A DNA stretch of 64,000 nt from Emergomyces orientalis (lineage: Eukaryota; Ascomycota; Eurotiomycetes; Onygenales; Ajellomycetaceae): positions 310,001-374,000 of the forward strand of contig MOWL01000068.1 in NCBI GenBank assembly GCA_002110485.1. The letters run 5' to 3'. The notes under the pieces were generated by a model that had not been told where the DNA came from, searched no databases, and saw only the letters and a list, made by a program, of their open reading frames with translations. This document shows, piece after piece, positions 1-11,240 of this stretch; positions within the stretch are counted from its first letter, which is position 1, and every line of letters begins with the position of its first letter. The translations under genes were made by a program, and so were the position numbers.

Positions 1-3000
1 TGCCCCGTGCCAAGTGGCTCCAGCCATTTCTTCTTTCAGCAGTGGGCTGGCTGATGGGTTTATTGTTCATTTAGATTCTTGAGAGATTTCAGTGACATCC
101 CTCAAGCACAGGGTACAATTGTGCTATCCGGTCTACATTGAAGAGACGGTCTCATGCCATACTGGGCTTGGCCGACCTGACTGCTCAGCCTGACTTGAAC
201 TTAGTGGTGAATCGCCGCGTATATTTCGGCTTTTGTCGAAGGGTGCCCAAGCCCGCGCAACGCCAGCAGTACCTTGTACGTACAGGGTGATTTGTAGAGA
301 TACACATGCTGTGCTGAGTTGCACGGATAGATCAGAGGGTAAGGGCGTGTAGCGTGTCGTGCGGCTCGCTCCTTGACCGCCAGGAACTAGTTAGTCCCAA
401 CAACCTTGAAAGCCTGGGGAGTGGGTGGCGTATGAAGGTGGTACATATACGGTGTTAACGAGTACTTTCTTCCTAATAACGTTTCTGTTTTCATTTTCAA
501 TTTTTTTGGACACCCGCCGGAGGTTGAGGTGGGAAAGAAAGATATGCGAAACACCCACCAGGTTGAGCTTCTGTCTCCTAGATTCCCAACCACAAGTCAA
601 CGCATGTTTCCGCCCTTATATATTCTTGGCCTTCACCGAGCTGTTCGATATGCTATATGCTATATATATACTCGCTTAGATATAGTAACCTGGTTCTTGA
701 CACGCCGAATGGTCGCAAGTTGTTCTTCCTTGACAACCTGTAGTTTTCGTGGTACCGTTTCCTCTATATTATCCTTCTCTTTTCTCGTACAGGCACATCA
801 TACTATTATTGGAGGCATGATTAAGGAGATTTCGCGAGGACGAAAACCTGGCATCGACTAAAGCCGGTTTTCTCCCGGACATTTTTGGAAATGTTTAACC
901 CAGAGGTAGCACACTGTGTATTTATGTCCATAGGCAAGCCCGTCTGACGCTTGAAATGTGTATATCATCCTCCTGTACACATCTATGTACCCATACACAG
1001 CCCACGGCATTTTGGATGAGGGCGATTTTTGTTCTGATGTTAAAAGGTGTTCGATGGGTACTTTTACTCGTGAACTTGTGTCACGCGGACCTCCCGCCCG
1101 GATTCAAGAAGGGAGGAAATGCAATATGTTTATATGCGTGAAATTGATATTATCTTTTGGCCTGTTGCCACTAATTATGTGGTAGGAATATATGATATGG
1201 AATTATATGCCTTGGATATTGTCCAAACTTCACCCTATTTTCGACTCACTAACTACTAGAATTGACGGTTGTGTGTGTCAAAAAGCAGAGTGTCATTTCG
1301 CGCATGTTTCCCTTTGATGCCTAATTCAAGGTAGGTCACTCTCTATGGTCAGTTTGGGGCGTGATAGTTTTATATTCATCGAAAAAAGAAATATAGTCGT
1401 CCAGAAACCATTATTATAGCAAAAAGAATCTAATGTGCTCGTACGTAGCCCACGTTGACATGTTAGATCTGTGTTCATTGTCACATCGATGTATAATTTA
1501 AAATTTATTGTTGAATTTTGTATTTCTCTACGATGAATGAGGAGAACAGTTACATATAAAAGGGGTAAAGTCGTATGCTCTCTCATTGCCCTTGATTAAA
1601 TGTCCTTTGAACATGCAATTCAATTATCCAGAAACTAAAACGTCTATGCCAAAAAGCAACGAGTTGACAGCTAGAGTAAAAAAAAACAAAAAAAAAGCCC
1701 CATAAACAACTTAAATCAGTGATTACGGCGCTGTTCATCAGCAATATGGAGATTAAAGAGGTGCGAGGAGTATCGATCAGCTCAACAATGGTGGTACACG
1801 GGCAGATCGTAAGATATGCTCTCCGGCGTTACCATGAAGGTATTGTTGACCCAGATGCGATTTTGAGAAACCGGCAAAACCATGGTTCCCTGACAAAATT
1901 CTTGAGTTACCCGAAGAACGCGCGAGTGTTTATTGACCCGGTTCACCTTAATAAGGGAACCAAAAAAAAGGATGTAGACTTGGGATGTAGTTTTTACCGA
2001 GGTGTATATCGTGCATCTCCGGACTCTAATAGCCCTATCCCACGACCGAATTAAGCTGTGTGTTGGGAGATCATAGATCGAGATTGGGAACCCACCCTAT
2101 TGCCCGACTGAGCGAGTACCCCGTCAAGGTAACAGGAGACGACATATTCATGTCGCACAGGTACTGCCCACCCAAACAATACCCCCTTCCCCACCTCCAC
2201 CACATGGAAATAATGTCTAGTCGCACTCTTTTTTACCGGTTGGATCTTTCACTGGAGCCACATATAGGGCGGCTAGTTGGTAGCTTTGGCCAAAATGCCC
2301 GCATCTCACAGGTGCCACGTAGTGTGTCCTTTCATTGAAGTAAAGGGCGAACCATCCATAAAGAAGAGGGGGAAGAATTTTGTGAGTTTTTTTTACCTGT
2401 TTCTATGGGACAGAAAACGCCACTTGTACTGCACTGTTGCTCCGTTTATTGATTATTTTTTCTGGAGAAAGGGATGAATTCCGAATGGGAAATAGTAAAT
2501 GTTTGTTAAAGCTTTCCGTGGCAGGCCAAAGTATGTCTTTCCTTGGTTCACTCATGTATTGTTTGTTTATTACCGCATGGATTTACGGTGCATGCATGTA
2601 CCAGACGACATCATGGGAACAAGGCCGCTGAGGGCTGGAAAATTGGAAAAGGTAAATTTTGACCGACAGTTTTCATAAAGAAAATAATGAAATTTTGAAA
2701 TTGGAAAACAAAAACCGAATGTTATCTGGCAAGAGAACAGCCACGGCATCAAGAAACGATGATGGGGATGCAATATCCAGATGCTCCCGAATATATCCAT
2801 GGATACTTTTCTTCGATGAGAGCACCCTAGGGGCGTTAAATCGCCAATCGCGGAACGCAATGGTTGTGAGTCGCTAATCGGAACTGGATTTGGACGCTCT
2901 CTCATTTATATATTCCCTCTCACGTGAAAACAAAGATCAACCATATGCACTTTAGACATATATGAATAGTCTTAGCAGCAGTATATTTAGTTGATTTCCA

Positions 3001-4213
3001 GTATTTCGAGGACAGCATCTTTCTTAACCGTGTCTTAATCTTAATCATAAAACGGTATCACGTTAAGGGCACGGGGTTTATCATTGATCGTGTACATGTA
3101 CTGTACAATACAATGACTTGGGTTGTCGTTCCTTTCGTGTCAAAAATCAACGATCCACAAGGGCACAGCTGGTACTTGGGCACCGAAAGAAGCGTGGACC
3201 ATTGCTGGTGTCATGGGCTAGGAGGTCGGGTGCAAATAAAGAACAGTCGATGCACGATGTTGCCGAGCTAGGTACTCGGCGTAGTTGCGATGTACCTACT
3301 AGGCACCTAGGCATTTAGCAATGAATAATCTGTCCAAAATAAGCTCTAAGCTTTTATGTTGGTGTCTTAGGCTGCGCCCATACGACCACATCAGAAGATC
3401 TTGGAACAGTTTCAATCAGCCTGAAATCTGGTTTAATTCAGAAAGCCATGCCGCCAGTTTCCACTGAGCTGTGAACGTGCTCCGGTGCTATAGCTGAATA
3501 GATGTCAAGTAAACACAGGGCAATCAAACATGGGCTGTCAGATATGTCCCACTTGGAATTTTTTGATATTAACATAGATCGAAGCGGTGGGTGTGTGGTA
3601 GATAGTAGATAGGGATATCACAGGAGGGCACAGGGTCTCAGAACGAGATGGCCATATTAGCATTGATGCTGGCCCTGAAATGTATAAACATCTGCAGTCA
3701 GACCAAACATGAAGTAGGTACGATGCGCATATATGCAAACGACTTGGCTGTGTTGCCGATGTCTAAGACCTTTCTCAACGTTTTGACGCTGAAAGCTGTC
3801 AAGGGATGTGGTATGGAGGTGACTACGCCAAGACATGGCTTGATGTCGCGATCCATGTGACCTGCACGTAATCGCGGGAAGTGTCAATCAGCTAAACTAC
3901 TTTTGGATAAATGACAACATCGTCAAAAAAATGGCTTGAGATAACCTTTTTGGTGGCGGGGGTGGGGAAACAATCGGCTTCATTACTTCTCACTCCACGA
4001 CGTTGTGAGATGGTATGGTTGACTGGCTACGTTTGACTTTTGCGGAGACATGGTGTTGCGGTTATCACGAGAGCTTTATTTTTAGCGACGAGGCTGTTTA
4101 AAACTGTACCTCTACCAAAGGCACGAAATCCACTATAAGCTACAACGGAATATTACGGCATGCAATTTGAGAGAGAGATATATTGTTATGCCTTGAAACA
4201 AGGGTAAATAGGA
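1..4213. other. Gene-free left end
   Basis: Short open frames occur on both strands, but none has a recognisable domain, a convincing splice pattern or a conserved-looking composition. The longest, near 1719-2054, opens at GTG and not ATG. The stretch contains poly-A runs (about 1678-1697) and AT-rich patches. It probably holds the upstream region of the BRCT gene that starts at 4214. Nothing else can be supported. Confidence 0.6.
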
Positions 4214-5399
4214 ATGTCACGCAATAAACGCCCTCTACCTTTCTCCATCCTCGACATTTTAACCACTCCCTCAACCGCAGCTCTTGAAACTTTTGACCCT
4301 TGGAATTCTGTATCAACCGGGCATCAACGGGCTGAAAAGTTTCACAATAGTGTCCCCGGATGGCAACAGGCACGGTCTCAAAAACTTGGAAGACAATTCG
4401 GCGATGACACAGGTCGCGGCGGCGGCGGAAGTAGGGAAGGTGAATGGGACTGGGTGCCTTCAGAGCAGTATGACGAGGCTAGGCGAAGAGAGGAACGGGC
4501 TGGAGATATTCGGAATCTGATGGGCGGAGTTAAGAAAAGGCGGCTAGACGGAGGAGGGAGAATAGAAAAAAAACTAGCCACAGTGACGTACGGGGTTCAT
4601 TGTGAGGCTATGAAAGGAAACGGAGCATTTATTCTTGATGATTCGGGAATCGAAGGGGAGAAGGGTGACCGAGCCCTGCATCAAGACCAAATTCAAGATA
4701 CATCACATACCGGTGACAATTCAGAGAGAAAAGATGAAATTATCAACCCTCGTACGTCGACAACAAAAGTCGAAGCGGAAAACGTCGTTTCCAGTTCGAC
4801 TCCCAAGTCTACTAAAACCATTCTCCATCTGGGTCCGCGGCCGTCATCTCTAGGATCTACAACCAAAGGAATATTTGCTAACTTGACCATTTATGTCAAC
4901 GGCTCAACTTATCCTCTCATCTCAGACCATAAACTCAAGCATCTTCTCGTTTCAAACGGTGCAAACGTCGCTTTTGCCCTCGCTCGACGTACGGTCACTC
5001 ATGTTATTCTCGGCAGGCCAAATAGTAATCGAAACGGAAATGGTGCTGGCGGAGGGCTTGCGGCGACGAAACTGCAACGTGAAATACAACGGGTGGGTGG
5101 GAAAGGGGTGAAGTTTGTTGGAGTTGAATGGTTTGTATTTCTCAATATTCTCTCAGTATACGATGAAAGCTCAGATATTTCTTTGGTTTACATATTTCAT
5201 CTACAACTTTTTCGTATAAGCATTTTAGATTCTAAAGTGTGTTGACTAACCTGGGCTCAAATATAGGGTTTTAGAAAGCATCAAAGCTGGATGTCGTCTC
5301 CCGGAGGCTCGATTTGCAACCTTGCACATGGCGCCGGATAAACAGAGAAGTGTCATGAGTATGTTTCAACGAGCATCTTTATCACAGCAAGGAGTTTAA
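4214..5399 (+). CDS. Single-BRCT-domain protein (Rev1-type BRCT)
   Basis: Two exons, 4214-5130 and 5267-5399, join in frame. The intron has donor GTTTGT, branch TGACTAAC and acceptor ATATAG. The product is 349 aa. Residues 1-215 are polar and low-complexity, with a glycine-rich patch. Residues about 218-330 form a BRCT module, seen in the stretches IFANLTIYVNG, THVILG, KFVGVEWVLESIKAG and LPEARF. The module most resembles the BRCT of the translesion polymerase Rev1, but no Y-family polymerase domain follows, so this is a stand-alone protein. BRCT modules usually bind phosphopeptides or DNA ends in the DNA-damage response, so a nuclear repair role is inferred. The C-terminal QRSVMSMF faintly resembles a PCNA-binding box but lacks the paired aromatics. 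A GTATGT at 5359 could start a further intron, which would alter only the last residues. It is convergent with the helicase gene. Confidence 0.8.
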
Positions 5400-5867
5400 T
5401 AGGCTCCATTTTTCCATGCCTTTAATGTGCCTCTGCATTATGTTTATGCGCTTCAATGAAACCTTCCGATTTCTTCTGCCATGCTTAATATGTTTATGGA
5501 CTCTGGAAACTTGGTTTCTCCGATAAGGGAATAGATAGCTACAATAGAGGTGTAAAATGTAATATGCATATTTGTATTTGTACGATATCTATTCAGAGAA
5601 CAGGTTAACACCGCGCTGGTTTAATTTCGCAGCTACACGACTACATGCAAGATAATAATCCAAACAAATATCCGCCACGCATAGTTCCCCATCATCCAAA
5701 CTAGTCAGAAGGTGCAAATATCCGATATAGTGTGGTACTGTAATTTCGATACACTCAACTTGTACGTACTCTATCCCAAACGCATTCTCGAAAGACTTCT
5801 CCCTTCTACTCGTAAAAAGAAACCCCCCTCCCCCCCCGAAAATTGAAACAAAATGAAACGACTCTTT
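5400..5867. other. Convergent intergenic region
   Basis: This short spacer lies between the 3' ends of the BRCT gene and the helicase gene. It is AT-rich and has a C-rich run at about 5823-5837. It presumably holds both 3' UTRs. No further gene is visible. Confidence 0.7.
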
Positions 5868-8800
5868 CTAGCCACTCTTTCGAAGCTCCCTTTCCCTTGC
5901 CTCTGAAAACACCTTTTGCCACAAATCAATCCAACCTTGTTGGTCAGGTGTCAAGTCCTTGCGCGGATTACGGATGTTGAACGATAGGATATTCCGTATT
6001 CTAGTGCTGAGTGCTTTAAGGGCAAGCATGGATTTCCAATCCCTAACAGAGAATCGAATTCGGGCACCATCTATGGCGATTATGCCGGCGTATAACTGGT
6101 TTCATTTTGTGTTAGGGAAGGTTGCAAGTGGTAAAGAGTAAGTGTACATTTGACCCCTCCGGGGGGGGAGGAGGGGGAGGGGGGGAGGAGAGAAGTAGCA
6201 AAAGGTATAGGCAGACTAGGTACCTTGAACTCGGCATCCCCGCATAATAATGCAACTGCGAAATCTTCCACTGGGCTAGTTTCGTGGGCATTTAGATATC
6301 GACTACGAGCTTGCATAATGTGATAAAACGAAAGCCATTTCAACGTAGCGTCGGGCCTTTTGTTCACTGATGTTGGATGGAGGGATACGGTTTGATTATT
6401 GGCAACATTCCTCCAGCCCTTTCCTTCGCGACTAAGTAGTTTGGGATAGAAGCTCCACGCAATGACTGAGTTTACGATGATGTCGTTTTCGCTATTGATA
6501 TCTATCCGTTTGGGCACAGTGAAGAATTGGCGTTGTCGGCCGGTAAAGCGGGCTCTATGTTTTATTAGTGTTAGAAGTTATCGGATGAATGAATTTAGCG
6601 AGACGCAGCGGTTGGAGTGGTGCAAACCTGGTCAGAGATTCTTGCTCCGCGGGATCAAGGCTGAATAGTCCTGCGTCAACAATTGATACTAAGAGCTGCA
6701 TTTTCACGTCTTCGATATTTAGCAAGGTTTGCGGGCTTAAGTGATTTTTCCTGCAGAATGTGTACTCGCTCATTCCTGGGGTATTCCTATGGCGTTTCCA
6801 GGCTAAATAGGCATTATAAACGGTGAGAAGGTCGGAGTTCCCTGTGCCGAGAATCAGTATATAAAGGAGAGAAAACACGGACAAATTGCGTAGTACCTCG
6901 TTTAAACGCAAGTTTAGCAAGCTCCCTCTGCGTGCTCGAGCTAACAGCACTGATGAATGGAGACTTGGATGAAAGAATCGCGGCGATGCTAACAGCACTG
7001 TCCAGGCATTTGAAAAATGCCCCGTATATAATAAGCTTTCCTAGGAAGACATCCAAAGGCAACTTCGCAAGTTGTCTGCCGAGAGGAGTCAGACTTTCAG
7101 TATTTGTCAATGCCTTGACCTCTTTAAGAGCTTCGATGGCCCGGCGAATATTTTTGGACGATGGAGGATCGATGGCTTCTGAAAGTGTCTTTTCGACTTC
7201 CCCCAAATTACATATTTTCACCCGCAGGACAAGGTCCTGTAATGAAAGCCGGAGCATTTCAGGTGTCTGCTGTTCTGAAAGCTGTCGGTAATCGTTAATA
7301 TGAGAGTGGTGTAATTTATAGATAGGACATGGCCATGATTAAACGAACCAATTGGTCGTGGCGAAACTTTGTGAACAAATGGAAGCAAAGCCCGTTCTGT
7401 ACTCGACCGGCACGGCCTCGACGTTGTTTTGCGTTGGCGCGCGCTATGAAGGATTCAACTAATTTGGATAGCTGCCTCCTCTCATCGAACCTATTTTCAC
7501 CATTAATCTTGCGGTAAATTGAGTGATTTGGTGTAGTGATTATGACACATATGACGCACCGCATAACTTTTTCTTTGCCTGTATCAATAACTGCCGTAAT
7601 ATCGGGGATTGTAATACCTGTAAACATTAGTTGAATGAAGCGGAATAAGTAGGGTGGACGTGTCCTACCTGTTTCTGCGATATTTGTCGCAATCACAATC
7701 TTTTTTACACCTTTAGGGGGGATGAGGAAAGCCTTTTCTTGATCTTCACTAGCAATTGAAGAGTGTAGCGCGTGTATAATCCAGTCACTCTTGTTGAATA
7801 ATGGCTCGGATAAGATTTCGTCATTGAGACGTCGTATTTCTGCCATCCCAGGCATAAAGACGAGCATGGCTTTGCTATATTGCTCATATTCCTTTTTGGT
7901 TGCGATCGCTGAGAGGAGACTGACTATAAGTTTATAGTCTAGGCGGTATTCATCAAACCCGGTCACAGTTTCTCGGGTTTGCCTGCTGTAACCTGCCAGA
8001 GAGGATGCTAAGTCTCCGATTGGTTTTTCAGGCCTATCATCTAACGGATCGTCACTGTCATCTGTGAGTGCAGAAAGTCGATCATCGTTTGGATGATGCT
8101 TCGTAACCTCAATTGCATCTTCCAGGTACTTAACTTCCACAGGAAATGTCCGACCGGGAATGTCCAAGACAGGGGCACCATGGAGGTACTTTGAAAATCG
8201 CGCGGCATCAACGGTGGCTGACATCAGTACAAGTTTCAGATCTGGCCGTTCTTGCATCAATCTGCGGAGGATAATTAGAAGGAAATCGCTGTCGATCGTC
8301 CGTTCATGCACCTCATCCAATATTAGATGTGTAATATCCTGGAAATCCTTAGGCCGCTCCAACATTCTAACCACCACACCCGTTGTGCTTCAGAATATGT
8401 TAGCAAATGATTATTACGAATGGCGGCATGGTGTACATACGCAAATATTAGTCGCGTTGAACTTGAAATTTTACTTTCCAGTCTAATGGCATATCCAACG
8501 AGGGAACGATTTGTCCCTACAGCTTTTTTATCCTCTCCAAGCTCCTCACTCACTCTTTTAGCTAATGACATGGCTGAAATGCGGCGCGGTTCGGTGACAT
8601 AAATCTTGCAATCATGGCCTGATAAAAGCTCCTTCTCCAGTATAAACGACGGCACTTGCGTACTTTTCCCGCTCCCTGTTTCACTGCAGATAATTATGGC
8701 TTGATTGGTGGCAAGAGTGTCTAGAATTTTATCTTTGAATTGCCATATGGGTAACTTTTCCCTGGAATACTCCATAGACGCGAAAGAACAAGTGGAAGAT

Positions 8801-10871
8801 CTTTGTGTCCAGAGATTTAGGAGTTGTTCATGCGTCCTGGTGGTTTGTTTTGACTGGTTGGCTCCTCGTGGAGCAGGAGAGTTAATTCCACCGTTCCGTT
8901 TCCTGAAATTCTCCAAAAGAACAACATCCTCCTCCAATGTTGACATTTTCTCTTGGACCAACTTTTGAAGGCCGCTCAGAATTCCTTTATCAGCTTCATC
9001 TTCATACTGTTTCTTAATACCAACGAATTCATCCCATAGGTTTCGCCACGCAGCAGGCAGTTTCATGTAAACTTTCCCCTCCTTCTGAGAATGAGAAAAT
9101 ATCACGAAGAGAGCCACAATCGAAATATAAGACTCAGCCTGTAAGGCGGTTGGAGTGGATATTGAAGTCATTGACGCGCATACCAGCTGCGAATCTCCTC
9201 GGTACGATATGTCGCTCAATGGCACTTGAGATGGCATGTCTTGTGCTTTTGACCATCTAATTTCAATCTCCTTGCGGTGAGAGAAGGAGGTCGAAGAAAC
9301 ATCTCTGTAAGATATTTTACACCCGGGGTCCCTTTTTAAAGAAAAATTAGTCACGAACAACTGCGCAGAAAATGTGATTCTCAAACCTTGCCCGGCAAGC
9401 TTCTTCGAGTACTCGTCGCGGATTCATCCCCGTTGGCTTGCCAAAATCCCTACTTCGCATTATTGTGCTGCCGTTCGCCTCGGAGCTCGAAATCGGTGCG
9501 GAAGGAACTTCTAGATCAGTAGCAAACAAACCGCCTAAAAGATCATCATTTTCCTTTGAATCAGACAATATAGACTCTATCAGTGTGTCAGAAGTATCTT
9601 GAACTTGGGTCTCCTTTAGCTCGACAAGAGGCGACTGAGGCAGCCGTTCTCCAGCTGTTGCATTTTGTAGGGATTTCGCAGTATCTTCCCTTAATTCAGG
9701 AAGCTTATTCTGCCACATATCCTCGGCCTGATCGCGGTCGAATAAAACGTCATTTTCGATTTTTGCAAGTTTTTTCTTGAGCTTGGCGACGATGCGCGAA
9801 ATCTTATCATTCTCCGATGTCGATGGGGAAAAGGTTTTTCGTTGTCGCTTATTTGCCTGGTTGAACAAATCTGGCTGTTGCATGTACAGTTGCGTTTGGA
9901 GTTCAATATATTTGGGAACAAGATAGTCTGGGTCACTGTCAGACGCATCAGAACTATGGCTGGATTGGCTCAGGGCGGTTTTGGCTTGAATATCCTGTGC
10001 CCTTGAGCGAGTGTCACTTGGCGTATTATAGCCAGTGCTAGAAGGGGTTGATCCTGCATGACCTACCAATGTATTAGTATACGTTTTGCAAATACAGCGG
10101 AATAATGGGCTTACTTTTTTCAGAGGCAGCATCTTCGTTCGTGATTCTGCAGAAGTTAGGCTTCGGCTTGTCATATACGGGCAGATCCTTCCTTTCGCAA
10201 TTCATCCCAAGCCACTCTAAAGATTGATCTAAGCCCCATACAATGTCCTTACTAGCCGTTGGATCATTGAAATAAAGCTGTAAAGTAGTTTTCAGCGCTT
10301 CATCAACGTCTTGCTGCGCAAAGTCCAAACCTAGAAGAGTTTGTCGTAGCGCCCAAAGCTTTATAGAGAGGTCCTCTCCCGCTGCTTGCATCTGGGTCTC
10401 CTCTATTTCAGGTCTAGTAGTTTGCTCGCTGCACTTTTTTATCTCCAGTTTTTCTTTTTCAATGATTTCATTCAGAATTTCAGGAGCTAGCCAGTCGGTA
10501 ACATTAAGATGTGATGCCTGGGGTCGCAGGATACGCTTCTCTGTCTCCAACTTAAGTACTTGGCGAGAGGCATCGTTCTTGCATTTGACACCATACTTTT
10601 CAACTAGCAACTGTAGTTCAGCATCTTCGAGATGCTTTTGAAGCTCATCTGGGGATAGCTGCTGAAGCTCAGGTTGTGGTTGGGCTCCCACTGAAGCTGT
10701 TGATGGCGGTTCAGATAGGGGTTGTGACCCCTCAAGAAGCTCCGTTGGCACATTGGCCGAAGGCAAAGATGTTGCAGATTCAGTCGCCTTTAACTTTGAT
10801 GGTACTGAGACTGTTGTAAACCCTCTGGCTGGATTCGAAGCGGGTTTCTTCTTTTTCCTGTTAGGGGCCAT
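5868..10871 (-). CDS. DEAH-box RNA helicase, DHX29/YLR419W type
   Basis: Ten exons splice to 1,463 aa. In forward coordinates they are 10115-10871, 9387-10053, 8441-9331, 7669-8387, 7560-7617, 7349-7490, 6897-7281, 6628-6841, 6224-6554 and 5868-6095; the total is an exact multiple of three. The order is a lysine-rich N-terminus, a UBA-like helical segment near residues 170-215, a helicase core, then HA2 and OB-fold regions. The core shows GSGKST (motif I, about 694), DEVH (II, about 794), SAT (III, about 826), ITIPDITAVIDTG (V) and QRRGRAGR (VI, about 1051). The length and UBA-like region match the yeast YLR419W / mammalian DHX29 family, which unwinds structured mRNA leaders on the 40S subunit. 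The start is the first in-frame ATG and faces GCN1. The 69-nt intron at 7491-7559 is in frame and stop-free. All helicase motifs look intact. Confidence 0.93.
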
Positions 10872-11240
10872 TGTGGGGCAAATCTTTTCTCAAGGGCGGT
10901 ATATCAGAGCTCAGTGGCATATAATGCTATATATAAATGAATTAACAAAGGATAGCAAATTAAACCAATAAATCTCCAAATCTCATAGTGAAACCTACTC
11001 CTGAACATGCAATTATGTGTTGTTGTCGTTGTACGCTGAAGGTGGTTAAATCCGAGAAAATAAAGTAGATGGACTGATGTGATCAAATTGCTGACTTTGC
11101 TGCAGCTTCCCCCACACAAAAACTCTTGCCGTATTTTCTCCGAAACCGACGAACATCGAACAAACGCAGAACCCATATTTCGCGAGCAATATCTTCCATA
11201 TCGACTCCCGAAGTCCTGACATGAGCGAGAGCCATGTGAT
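10872..11240. promoter_or_regulatory. Shared divergent promoter, helicase/GCN1
   Basis: These 369 bp separate the start codons of the helicase (minus) and GCN1 (plus). Any promoter elements must serve both genes or lie inside a leader. A TATATAA-like stretch occurs at about 10925-10940. The layout suggests co-regulation of two ribosome-associated factors. That is an inference from arrangement only. Confidence 0.55.

Noticed and set aside
1719..2054. 111-codon open frame on the plus strand
   Set aside because: It opens with GTG; the first internal ATG leaves a short frame with no domain.
3080..3120. GTACATGTAC palindromic cluster
   Set aside because: Short, AT-rich and similar to other scattered GTAC-containing words (near 42000 and 48940); no evidence of function.
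4214..5399. Truncated REV1 translesion polymerase
   Set aside because: The gene ends cleanly after the BRCT module, and no polymerase motifs occur in any frame downstream before the convergent helicase.
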